A DNA stretch of 64,000 nt from Eleusine coracana subsp. coracana (taxonomy: Eukaryota > Streptophyta > Magnoliopsida > Poales > Poaceae), in contig CM064423.1 of assembly GCA_032690845.1 (NCBI GenBank), positions 31,890,044 to 31,954,043 of the forward strand, in the 5' to 3' direction. Numbering within the stretch: the first letter of the stretch is position 1; each line of letters begins with the position of its first letter. The translations under genes and the position numbers were made by a program. Below, in pieces: positions 34,573-44,629 of this stretch. The notes beneath the pieces are model-generated. The model made no database searches. It was not told the origin of the DNA and was given only the letters and a program-made list of their open reading frames with translations.

Positions 34573-35179
34573 AACGGACGCCCAGGACGCATACGGACTC
34601 GGATTTGTATGTTCTATATATGCATGGAAAGATAACGAAAAGACCTTTCCAACCCAACTAGTCCCATGTCAAAATTCTTCTCAAGCCGTCAGCAATCGCC
34701 GAAACAATTCGACTTCCAGAATCTGTCCTGGTGCTGCGACACCGTAATCGGTCTTTGGGCCATGTATCGAGTTGAGCCTACTTAGGGCTGCGTCCAGGGG
34801 GTCTTGCACGACCCTAGGGTCCTCATATACAGCCGCCGCCTCTTCATTAGGGTTGGGGTTTTGCTTAGATCAATTCTGTTCATAAACAGTTTTGCCGTTC
34901 ATCGGTTTGTGAGACCCCAACTTCGAGAGTTTAATCATACATCTGCAATTGTGTTGCATTCTTCGTTGTTCTTGCTTGTGTTCTTGATTCGCAGGCAGGG
35001 ATTAGCCTTCTCAGTGAGGTCAATCGTCTTTTGGACGATTGATAACCAGAGGAGACATCGTGCTGCGATTGCGGGGTTTAGAACGTGCTGTTCTGAAGCC
35101 GGATCGATTTGTGTGTCGCCTCCGACCAAATCAACTTACCAAGAACCTTTCGGAAGATCGGGAACCCTTGTTCACATCA
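34278..35179 (+). repeat. 3' LTR of element I (902 bp)
   Basis: TGATGAGGATATCACCC to TTGTTCACATCA, followed by the CTTAC target duplication. The last 98 codons of the ORF extend into it. Confidence 0.95.
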
Positions 35180-36448
35180 CTTACCATATTTAGCAAGTCT
35201 TTGTGATTCCTTTCTTGGTATTTAAGTTTCTTTTTTAAGTAAGTTTTATACTTAGTTGCTTTGCTCGCTCAGTGCTCTATTTAGTTAGAGACCTTAGTAT
35301 TGTATCATCGTAGATAACGATTAAGGGAGCAATTGAAAGCATAGATGTGGTGTCTAGGCCATTGGTTACCTTTGTTTATTGCATAGTGCATGGATTGCTT
35401 GAGGTAGGCAGTAGGTGGCGACAGCCCTATCTGTCCTTTGAAATCCTCTATATTCGGCTACGCAGTAGGCTCTTGGTCGGAATCGCACTATGGATGCAAG
35501 GAAAAACCGGATGTCCAATGCAAGCAATCTAGTAGTACTATTACCTTGATTAGGACCTTATAACCATTAGGAATCCACTCTACCGAATGCCACATTTATC
35601 TTGGTGTCCTTGGTCGAACTAGAATAGAAGATTAGGCACACATGTTTTCTGTGGATTCGATACCTTAGAATATTCCTAGGTCAAAGCTACTTCGGTATCC
35701 GTATGCTTGCGGATTTATTCTATTGTTGTTAAAATACCCAACACTATCATCATGGGAGCCGCATGGTTGCCACATATGCTGGCACGGATTTCCTTGAGGA
35801 TGGCTATGCCTTCTAATTGACATAAGCTTTTCATCAAGACCCATGTGTGCTCTTCTCCACGCTTGTACCTCGACAGATGCTTGCCATATTTAGCAAGTCT
35901 TTGTGATTTCTTTCTTGGTATTTAAGTTTCTTTCTTAAGTAAGTTTTATAGTTAGTTGCTTTGCTCGCTCAGTACTCTATTTAGTTAGAGACCTTAGTAT
36001 TGTATCATCGTAGCTAACGATTAAGGGAGTAATTGAAAGCATAGATGTGGTGTCTAGGCCATAGGTTACCTTTATTTATTGCGTAGTGCATGGATTGCTT
36101 GAGGTAGGCAGTAGGTGGTGACAGCCCTATCTGTCCTTTGAAATCCTCTACGTTCGGCTACGCAGTAGGCTCTTGGCCGGAATCGCACTGTGGATGCAAG
36201 GGAAAACCGGATGCCCAATGCAAGCAATCTAGTAGTACTGTTACCTTGATTAGGACCTTATAACCATTAGGAATCCACTCTACCGAATGCCACATTTATC
36301 TTGGTGTCCTTGGTCGAACTAGAATAGAAGATTAGACACACTCGTTTCCTATGGATTCGATACCTTGGAATATTCTTGGGTGAAAGCTACTTCGGTATCC
36401 GTACGCTTGCGGATTTATTCTATTATCGTTAAAATACCCAACACTATC

Positions 36449-37061
36449 ATCATGGGAGCTGCATGGTCGCCACATATGCTGGCACATATTTCCTTGAGGA
36501 TGGCTATGCCTTCCAATTGAGATAAGCATTTCATCAGGACCCATGTGTGCTCTAGTTGTATAACGCGTAATCGACAATGCAATATAACTTCTACTTCCGT
36601 ATGATGCGAAGAGCCTTGTCCTTGTCGGACGGTAGAGTGTCGTTTCCCATATAGTTGATAAACGGAGTTCTCCAGTCGGCCTCGATGACAGTGACTTGGG
36701 ATGATTGAACTTGATCTGGGATGACCTATGCAACAGCTTGCTTGATAAGTACAGACGGCTTGTGTAGTTCATGAAGGAACACACCAGTAGGAATCTTAGC
36801 TCGGCTAGACACAATCTTTGCAAGCTTGTCCGTCTCCTCATTGTTTTTTCGAACAACATGCTTATACTGGATGCTGTCAAACTTTCTTCTAGCTTCCTAA
36901 GCTCAACACAGTATGCTGCCATGTTATCGTCTGAACAACACCATTCTTTGGTTACTTGGTTGATGACCAAAGCCGAGTCACCGGAGATGGTCAACCTCTT
37001 AATTCCGAGTGCTATTGCTGATCGTAGACCATATAGCAAGACCTCGTATTCTGCCGCATTG
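36449..37061 (-). pseudogene. Ty3/gypsy RNase H and connection of element D (left unit)
   Basis: The minus strand reads NAAEYEVLLYGLRSAIALGI, then RLTISGDSALVINQVTKEW, the plant gypsy RNase H core with its conserved E and D. After LRKLEE the frame shifts; later pieces show a connection-like segment to integrase. On the left it is cut by element C (CTATC duplication) and on the right by solo LTR E at 37062. It would degrade the RNA strand in RNA-DNA hybrids if intact. Confidence 0.85.
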
Positions 37062-38880
37062 TGTTGACACGGGTTTTTGACAGCAAGCTTGAGTTATAGG
37101 CAGGAGGAAGCTAGACAGCATTGAAGTTACTTTTAATTCCTGAAGTTACCAATCTGAGATCTTGTTTTAATATGGTCATGAGGCGTGGCTTGGCTGATGA
37201 CTGGGGTTGTGCAATGGGTGAAAGAATCTGGCGTGGTGTTGTCTAGAATTCTAGAAGAATCTGTGGGTGCCTAGTCTAATAGGAAAGCTACGAGAAGGAA
37301 CAGGCAAGAGATCAAATTACACTAAAAGTTTAAGAAGGAAGGTATGCCTGCAAAATCAATGAAGATGGTGGGAGTACGGAAGACGTGAATATTCACGTGA
37401 TGATGTGATGGTTTAATTATAGTATTTCTTAATATTAGTTACCTTGGGCATTTGACGAGCAAGGCAAGAAAAGGCAGCAACAAGGGAAGGGAAAAGAGGA
37501 AGGAAGGGAGCAGCTTGGATACGTGAGGCACGAAAGTGTTGTTTGGCCGGGCGGTTTCCAAGTCTACATGATCGTCGATGGAAAGTGTGCAAAAGCTAGA
37601 GTTTCGTATCTACATGCTTAGCTAGCGGCCAGATAGAATCATAGAATTAGAAATATTATATTCCTTTGCTGTACAATATAAACGTGAGTGTTCAGTATTA
37701 CTTTTTATTTGTACCACAAGTCCACCGTCCCTATAAATATAAAGGGTAGTGGCGAATGTAAATCATCTCTCTATCAATATAGAACTTCGGCGCATCGCCA
37801 ACCCTGGAAATAGGTATATCCCAACGGATTCTTCGTCTAGGGCGGGCTCTCCGTGATAGATGTAGGACTCGTCACCCCGGCGAGTTCGTCGTCATGAAGC
37901 AAGCTGCATTGACTAGTTTGACCTCGACGACATGGGCGGAGGACTCGCCACCCCGGTGATCACAACAACCTGCCCAGGACTGTCTCGACGCAGACCGATC
38001 TTCTGGTTAGTTTGTCGTGGTTACTAGTTAACCGATATACTAGATCTTTCTATGTTGTTTAGCTAGGATTAGCTGCATACTGTCTCAGAAAAACCGATCT
38101 ATCGTAGTTAATTCTAGTGATTTAATCTGGTCTGATCTGTATATTCGAGTCACCTCCGAATAGATTTTAGCGATTAGATCTAGTATTGTGTGGGCGTCCA
38201 TTCATTCCAAGAACTGTCTCGGCTCAGACCAATCTTCTGGGATATCTAGAACTATCTCAGTTAAGTGCGATCTTCTAGTTTGACAACCATACAAGAACGA
38301 TCTCGGCGCGAGGGTCTGTTCGGGTATCGTCAGAATGTTTAGCTGACGAGTTACTTTGTTACTAGCAGCAGCCGATAGATGATTCAATGCTTAGCTTTTG
38401 TATCGGCTCTGGTTCATCGACTCTGTGTATTGCACTAGTTTTATTTATATAGTGCATGAATCATCATATAGCTTATTTGTTAGTGTTGCATGGGCTAGGT
38501 ATTGTGATTCTATTAACTGGCCGATATAGTATTAATTATTACAATTAGTCTAGTGTGCATAGGCTTGTAGATTTATGCTTTATGTTATTAATATAAAGCC
38601 GATGCTTAATCATGAACTGGTCTACATCGACTCTGTACCTTCATTGACTCTACGCCTGGATCGACTCTATGCCTGCATCGACTTAATCTTCATCGACTCT
38701 CCGCCTAGAGGCCATCATCGGTCGACTTGCAGGCACACACCTTGTGATTTGAATGGTCAAACTGACTGGCACGTTGCACACCCTCTACCACGTGCCATTG
38801 GACCTGCACTGGAGCTAAGCAGATCTCCTAGGCCTCGTGTATGCACGCTGAGGATCGACCGTTGGTTTTTGGCATCAACA
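37062..38880 (+). repeat. Solo LTR E (1,819 bp) without matching flanks
   Basis: Starts TGTTGACACGGG and ends GGCATCAACA. The TATA box at 37732-37739 gives plus orientation. The 5 bases before (CATTG) and after (GGATG) differ, so it is not a simple solo LTR with its own target duplication. Left neighbour: RNase H of D. Right neighbour: gag of another element. Both are cut cleanly at the LTR edges. No internal region or primer site follows. The right-unit copy is 61251-63070. Confidence 0.8.
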
Positions 38881-39458
38881 GGATGATAAGCCATTCCTCC
38901 ATTCCGTGATGAGGACAGGCGGCAATGTACTCTTGCAGCCTCTCCCAAGCCTCGGAGATTGACTCCTTGGACTCCTCCTGAAAGATTGAAAATTTTCCAC
39001 GAAGCGCGTTGATTTTGCCCAACAGGAAGAATTTGGCAAGGGACGTGACTGAACACTTTTCCCAGGTTTTGCCCTCCCTAGAAGGGAGAACAAAAACAAA
39101 CAAAGGTGAACGGCGTCTTGAGAGACGTCCTTCATCTTGAAGGTGCTGCAAATCTCTAGAAATTGTTGTAGATGGGCACTGCCGTCCTCATTGGACTTTC
39201 CACAGAATGGGCTGGCTTGCACCATGGTAATGAGACCCGTCTTGATCTCGAAATTCACATCTCCCGTGACGTTGTGTGCAACAGGAATGTTGGACGCCAA
39301 GGGAGTGGAGAAATCACGAAGACTCTTCTAGGCCATGACCTTGAAGCTTGATGGTGCGGACATGACTGACTTATTTGTAGACAGGAACTTTTGAGGAGGG
39401 ACGAGAAGTGCACGTACCCTTCTAAAGAGTTGTTCGTGATCTTCAATATTATTTTCAG
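38881..39458 (-). pseudogene. Ty3/gypsy gag fragment of element F (left unit)
   Basis: The minus strand holds the grass gypsy gag signature: VNFEIKTGLITMVQASPFCG, AHLQQFLEICSTFKMKDVS, LFSLLGRAK, then after a frame change ALRGKFSIFQEESKESISEA and WERLQEY. It ends at WLII where solo LTR E begins. A TAG near 39332 aligns with CAG in the right unit. The start codon is uncertain because the upstream in-frame start is TTG. Confidence 0.85.
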
Positions 39459-39620
39459 GCAAGGTGAAGCCGGTAATGCACTACCCTGTTTTCACACAAA
39501 AGGAGAATACAGACAAGTTTAGCCTATTTGGGCGAATGCAAAATAATCTCATATGCAAGTATAGAATATGGGTAATTCTTTTGATCAATTGCCTTCCTCG
39601 GCAATGGCGCCAGAAATGCT
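39459..39620 (-). promoter_or_regulatory. Leader and Asp-tRNA-type primer-binding site of element F
   Basis: The minus strand reads TTCTGGCGCCATTGCCGAGG (complement of 39596-39615) just inside the LTR, one of the clearer primer sites in the window. The rest is a short leader to gag. Confidence 0.8.
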
Positions 39621-40269
39621 TGTTGAAATTTCTAAGTGTCATCACTAAGTTTCCTTAGCAACGAAGCCAGAAATATTTATTGGTAATCTTTAATGAATGC
39701 AGAGAGTCCGCAAGCGCACAAAGAATACTGTTATAGCATTTCACCCGGAAGTATTCATGGTATCTTATTTGTTTTATCCCTAAGGAAGGCATATGATTGA
39801 TCAGAGTAATTACCATATTCTAGATATTTGCACATTGGAAGATAAGACAAAGTCCTCACAGGGGTAAGGATAAAGATAAATATGGTAGTGGACACAGAGA
39901 TAGCATACCAAGGTTAGATAAATATTAGTTTAGTGGAGAAAGATAAAGAAAGAGCTAAGTTCCTATGTTGCTTTTATATAGTTACATAGTCTACATTATA
40001 TACTATTATATAGATAAAATGACAATGCAAGACAATCAGATCATCACACCCTAGGCATCCGGTTTTCCCCTGCATCCACAGTACAATTCCGACCAAGAGC
40101 CTATTGCATAGCCGAATGTGGGGGATTTCAAAGGACAGGTAGGACTATCACCACCTACTACTGCCTACCCCTAGCAATCCGTGGGCTAACATGCATAGTG
40201 GGAATATATAATCCTTCTTTATTTTGAGTAATGTTGATGGTCGGAAATGGTATTTTACGACCATCAACA
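39621..40269 (-). repeat. 5' LTR of element F (649 bp)
   Basis: On the minus strand it starts TGTTGATGGTCG and ends AAATTTCAACA, followed by the primer site and gag. It belongs to the same broad LTR family as C (starts TATTGATGGTCAC) but is shorter and diverged. No 3' LTR partner is in the window, since gag is cut by LTR E. Confidence 0.85.
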
Positions 40270-41555
40270 CCTAACAATTTTCCTTCTCACTAATTTTGTC
40301 AAAAGGATTAATGGTCGATGGAGGATCACCATCGAGAATGGAGTAAGGAGGGCCATAGGAAAGAGGCTAAGGCAAGAGAAATGATGGTTTAGATTCAAAT
40401 GGATGAAAATTCTTTCTCAAACCATGATCTCTTTGTTTTAGAAAGCTTCGTGTCCTCAAGAAGAGTGAGTTTTAGTGTTGGAAATGAAGACACAAACATC
40501 ACTATCACGAGTGAGCAAAGCTTGAGATTAGAACTCACTATTGAATTTCTTATGTAGAAGGTGGTTGTGGCAAAAGCAAACTTCCTAAGCTCTTTATTAT
40601 GGCACCCATGACATCTACCTATGAGGCAAAGCTTTTCTAGTGGGTAGCCTAGGAGAAGCTCAAAGTCAACGGTAGCAAGGACATGGATGTCTATGCAAAC
40701 TTCAACTTTGTCCATCTCAATTGGTACAACTCTTGCAATCCCTTGACATTTGGATAAGACTTCTAAGGCGTCCTTGAAGTATATGTCGGTCTGCTCGAGA
40801 GGTATGTCATCCAAGAGTTGGTATAGTATGTATTCAGGAATGACATGGGCCCGTAAGGTGGGATCGTGAAGGGCTTCTACGGCATGTCCCTTCATATAAC
40901 ATGAAATGGTTGTGGAAGGAGAAGTAATTTGAATCTCCATGGAATTGGGTCTCGCTTCCATCAACCGCTCCTTGGTCGTTGGCTCCTTTCGAATATCTTC
41001 TTGTATAGGATCAGGAGGCCAAGGACGTACCGTATATTTCTTTTCCCCAAGTTTAACATCAAGGCATCTTATTGTCGGTGCATCTATGAGAAAGATATCC
41101 ATAGGATGCCAGATCAAGATATCAAAGTCATGAACTTCAACAACATGGAAGTCCATGACAACCTTAAAGTCACCATGCCTAATGGGCATGTTTTGTATAA
41201 CCCCATATCCTTCTAAAACATGGCCTTCGGGGATCCTGAAGGATTTTCTAATAGATGCCAGAGGTTCATTGCCCAAATAGGAAAATGCAAATGATGCAGA
41301 CATCATGTTGGCACTGATAGTGGGACTACATAGAACATCCACCATGGTTCCTCCAATGTGGCATTGAATGGCCGAGGAGGCAGAGTTAATGTTAATAACC
41401 TTTCCTGACCAATCTTTGCTCATACTTGAATTTAACTCCTTCACCATATCTTGGAGGATTACCTCCTTTATTGGATTAGGAGATGGAACATGAACCGGTG
41501 GTGTCTTTTGGTAGAAGAATTTTGAGGTGATTATAGGATAACAAACTGAAGCTTC
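40270..41555 (-). pseudogene. Element G: double retropepsin-like fragment related to element C
   Basis: The minus strand is open from about 41550 to 40395. A linker (FFYQKTPPVHVPSPNPIKE) precedes module 1 and two modules follow. Counting from ATG 41447: SPTISANM (41) with DFDILIW (107), and DPTLRAHVIPEY (195) with DFELLLG (261). Both pairs are 66 residues apart, as in element C. Module 1 has Ser in the Asp position; module 2 keeps Asp but lacks the Gly. It is cut on the left by LTR F and on the right by LTR H. No gag or LTR of its own is seen. 40270-40394 is its 3' sequence with nothing else in it. Confidence 0.78.
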
Positions 41556-42310
41556 TATTGACAGTCGTTAAATACCAATTTTGACCATCAATATACCTAT
41601 AAAAGTAAGAAGACATAGCATTTCATACTTGCATGTTACTTAGGAATAATAAGATTCCACTTGTCCTTGGAGATTTATGTGCATGCAGGAATTTGATACA
41701 AAAGAAGTGGAGAAATGGAGCATAATCCGGGGAAACACCATTCTAGCCAATGGGATGGTGCCAACTGGACTTCCCAAGGATTGCACACATGGCTGCAAAG
41801 GATTCCTCTAGAGAACGCTGACTCAAATCAGAAGAGGACCCACCTACCAGCCACCCCGAGGAAGCACACCTTGAGGGGGCCCACCTACAGATCGACCGAA
41901 CTAGGGGCTTGGTCGATCGACCTGGTCCTGAGCCCTTTTCGGTCAGGCTTCCATGTGTCCACTCCTCAGCCCTTTGGGAACGTCAATGCATGGCGGTTCC
42001 ATGGCGAGACTCCGCCGTACCGACTTATGGATCCTATAAATAGAATGGGAGAGCTTCACTTCAACACACACACACACTCAAGAGTTTTTCATTTCCTTCT
42101 TTCACTTAGTAGTTTCCTAGTCCTAGTGAAGTTCAGTGTAGGAGGAGCCTTGCTCAAGTCTCCAAGTCATAGGAGTATTGGTATGGCTCTTGTATTTTTT
42201 CCTTTACTCTTTTATATTATGACTCTATTCTATTCAATTAATATAGTTCTTCCTTATAGTTATGCTTATGATATGTGTTCCTTGTTTGGTTATATATCAT
42301 ATTCATGTCA
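41556..42310 (+). repeat. LTR H fragment (plus strand)
   Basis: Starts TATTGACAGTCGTTAAATACC, homologous to the start of LTR C. It has a U3 palindrome GGTCGATCGACC (41911-41922), TATA at 42035-42042 and a CA microsatellite at 42059-42071. The U5 end and primer site are missing; gag sequence begins near 42320. The open frame across it is chance. Confidence 0.7.
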
Positions 42311-42319
42311 TAGTACTTT

Positions 42320-43890
42320 ATGCTCGCCGCTGGAGGAGCCTTCTTCTCACTCACCGTCGCTCGGGCAACCGAGCTAATTGACAAGATGGTCTCCAATCAA
42401 GGCTAGAATGGTGAGCGACACCAGCCACATGCGGGAGGCATGCACATTGTCAAGGAGGTAGACATGCTCGCCGTGAAAGTGGACCGTATCTTTAAGGGGC
42501 TCGACATCCACGATGACACCAGTCTGAAAGGCACAGTACAAGCTCTGGACCATCGCATGACGTGCGAGATCTATGGAAACACGGGACATTTGGGCAATGA
42601 TTGCCCAGAGAGTCGTGAGGAGGCTGCGTTCGTGAACAACGGGTATCGCCCTCAAGGAGGTCTGGGGTGACAACCACGCCCCTATCAAGGAGGTAATAAT
42701 GGTTATTTTTAATAATTCTTTCAATCCTAACCAACCTTCCTTGAAAGATCTTGTCTTAGGTCAAACTAAAATTAATGAAAACTATAGTAAAAAGTTTGCC
42801 TCCATCAACAAGAACTTAGAAAGTATTAATGCTAAGTTAGAAGGCCTTTCTTCTTCTTTTAAGAGCCAGCTTAGTTTTAAAAAAATGTTTGAAACTCAGC
42901 TAGCTCAGATAGCCACTCCTTTGCCTATTTTGGACCATGGGCAAATTCTGGGGCAACCCGAGCCTACCACAAAAAATGTTAATGCGGTGATGACGCGTGG
43001 AGGTAAGTCCACTCGTTATCCGTCATATCCTAACAATGCAGGTGCAGCTAGTGAGAAGAAGGATGTACCCTCTAACAACATTGAAGATGAAGTGGTTCAT
43101 AATGGGAAGATGGCTCCACATGAGTTTTATGACCCAAGCACTCTATCGTTTCCTCGAAGAAATAGGAAGCCAACTGTGGATGAGCAATTTGCCCGCTTGG
43201 TTGAAGTTATCAAGAAGATCCACATCAATGTGCCTTTGGTAGATGTGATGCAAGTTCCAACCTATGATCGCTACCTCAAGGACATGTTGAGCAACAAGCG
43301 TCCAAGAGTGGAACAATGCTCTATGGTCAAAGTTAAGTTTGGGCCGAACCCACAAAACATCAAGGAAGTAGAAGTGAGGCCAAGAAGAGACGGCCTAGAG
43401 GACTCTATGCTAAACTTCTAGGCACAAGAGAAACCCACTCTTGTCGCCTCGAAGAAAAAGGCAATAGGCACGCCTGGGCTCTAGGCAAAGAAGCAGCCGG
43501 TATAGGAGAAGCCTTCATCCACACCGCCCAAGAAGGTGAAAAAGGTGTGGCGACCAAAGAGAAGATATTTGACATTTGACCTAGAGTGGAACAATGCTCC
43601 ATGGTCGGAGTTAAGTTTGGGCTGAACCCGCTGAACATCAAGGAAGTAGAAGTGAGGCCGAGAAGAGACGGGCTAGAGGACTCTATGCTAAACTTCTAGG
43701 CACAAGAGAACTCCACTCTTGTTGCCGCGAAGACAAAGGCAACAGGCACGCCTGGGCTCTAGGCAAAGAAGCAGCCGGTACAGAAGAGGCCTTCATCCAC
43801 ACCGCCCAAGAAGGTGAAAAAGGTGTGGCGGCCAAAGAAGCCATCCACGTCCTCATCTTTGGATAGGGATGCACCGATAGCAAGCTAAAT
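42320..43890 (+). pseudogene. Ty3/gypsy gag C-terminal half with zinc knuckle, internally duplicated
   Basis: Reads AGGAFFSLTVARATELIDKM, then a zinc knuckle CEIYGNTGHLGNDC (CCHC with the second Cys changed to Tyr), then QPSLKDLVLGQTKINENYSK, LEGLSSSFKSQLSFKKM, NVNAVMTRGGKS and KPTVDEQFARLVEVIKKIH, PTYDRYLKDMLSNKRP. This is the classic Athila/Tat-type gag-to-protease stretch. Stops occur at TAG 42401, TGA 42668 and TAA 42709. After 43305 a 278-bp segment is tandemly repeated. Protease is not recognisable. Confidence 0.85.
43305..43845 (+). repeat. 278-bp tandem duplication within the gag pseudogene
   Basis: AGAGTGGAACAATGCTC begins at 43305 and 43583. Both copies include ATCAAGGAAGTAGAAGTGAG and TCCACACCGCCCAAGAAGG. 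The second copy ends near 43845. Confidence 0.92.
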
Positions 43891-44629
43891 GACGAAGGAG
43901 AGAAAGTCACGTCTTCCTAACTCAAAATTGGTGAACCCTCGCTGGCATGTTAAATGGTATTTATCCATATTTCCCTTTCCAAAACTTTTTGATTTCAATT
44001 TGCATAGTTGAGATTTTTACTACATGTTAGAATTTATTCCAACCTAATTTTGAAAAACAAATGGAATTTTTTAGAGTTTATCTCATTGATTTTGGATTTG
44101 TAGAAAGATTGAAAATGTATTTCTTCCAAATATATTTTCTTTCTTGTAGGCCACCACTAGTGGAGCCCACTGGCTAGAGCAGTGGACCAGAGGGGCCAGC
44201 CCCTGGTCAGGCGACCAGACCATTTCGTCGGCCGACCAGATAGCAACGACTCTCTGGCCCCACTTGCCCCATCGAGTAGTAGACAATGGTCACTCTTCAA
44301 ATTGACCATTGTTCTGCTCTGCTATTTAAGGCAATGGTCGGAAGAGGGAGTTCTTCACTCCTTTCACATTTTTCACCTCTCCACTTTGCTCCAGCCATTT
44401 GCTTCCATCTTGTCCAAACCTTTGCATTGATCAACACTCCGAAATTCCACCAAAAATATTTGCTTTGAATTTTATTTGCATTTATGAGTTGGTTTCACAT
44501 TTCCAAGAGTTTCCAACAGAGTTTTTTGTTTGGTGCTTTTCACTAACCTGAACCCCCGTTCAAGTTGCTCTTGTGTTGGTTTGCTCAAGTGTGCAGCGCT
44601 GATCAAGATGAAGCGAGGACTTAAGAAAA
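43891..44629 (+). other. Leader or U3-like region upstream of Athila-like ORF1
   Basis: No gene. Positions 44150-44275 are GC-rich with GGTC/GACC inverted motifs, including GTCGGCCGAC at 44227-44236. A TATTTAAG element near 44321 could be a TATA box. LTR limits could not be set. Confidence 0.4.

Larger units (their letters stand above)
30852..35179 (+). mobile_element. Element I: compact Ty3/gypsy derivative with two 902-bp LTRs
   Basis: LTRs 30852-31753 and 34278-35179 are each 902 bp, start TGATGAGGA and end CA. The target duplication CTTAC is at 30847-30851 and 35180-35184. It has a near-Met-tRNA primer site, a single ORF and a polypurine tract AAAAGGGGGAGAA. I counted about 33 LTR mismatches by eye (about 3.7%). 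RT and RNase H are missing. The empty site exists in the other duplication unit. Confidence 0.95.
24769..36443 (+). mobile_element. Element C: non-autonomous gypsy-type element with gag and triple retropepsin-like ORF (left unit)
   Basis: The 5-bp duplication CTATC lies at 24764-24768 and again right after the 3' LTR (36444-36448; also 35744-35748 in the extra tandem copy, and 60663-60667 in the right unit). It has a 5' LTR, a degraded Asp-tRNA-type primer site, a gag, a protease-repeat ORF, a small C-terminal ORF, a 3' UTR with two purine tracts and a 3' LTR lacking its first 400 bp. No RT, RNase H or integrase is present. The gag places it with grass Ty3/gypsy elements. It is inserted into D pol. 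Its own 3' LTR received element I. Confidence 0.88.
30619..36443 (+). repeat. 3' LTR of element C, 5'-truncated, with 700-bp tandem copy and element I inserted
   Basis: Homologous to 25172-25960 of the 5' LTR. Sequence 30619-30851 continues at 35180-35743 after element I. A second partial LTR copy (35854-36443) follows because of a local 700-bp tandem duplication. The right unit has a single uninterrupted copy (about 59875-60662). Confidence 0.88.
30821..36553 (+). repeat. 700-bp tandem duplication, first copy carrying element I
   Basis: Unit 1 is 30821-35853 minus element I and one TSD (exactly 700 bp); unit 2 is 35854-36553 (700 bp). CTCT stands at 30817-30820, 35850-35853 and 36550-36553, which looks like junction microhomology. 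Unit 2 resembles the right-unit copy more closely than it resembles unit 1. Confidence 0.88.
15949..37061 (-). mobile_element. Element D: Tat-lineage Ty3/gypsy element, 5' truncated, split by LINE and element C
   Basis: Read on the minus strand: RNase H (37061 to about 36449), interrupted by element C (24769-36443), then integrase (24768-23804), a spacer with 93-bp repeats, an accessory ORF in the opposite orientation (19930-23343), 63-bp tandem repeats, an inserted LINE, a purine tract and the 3' LTR (16306-15949). An antisense accessory ORF between pol and the 3' LTR, plus tandem repeats in the 3' UTR, is the known layout of plant Tat/Retand elements. Gag, protease, reverse transcriptase and the 5' LTR are missing, cut off at solo LTR E. 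Confidence 0.8.

Noticed and set aside
38575..38886. A 103-codon frame repeated at 62765-63076
   Set aside because: Lies inside solo LTR E. It is conserved only because the LTR is duplicated.
41715..42377. A 220-codon plus-strand frame
   Set aside because: It runs through LTR H promoter and TATA sequence. Its content follows LTR features and no protein family is recognisable.
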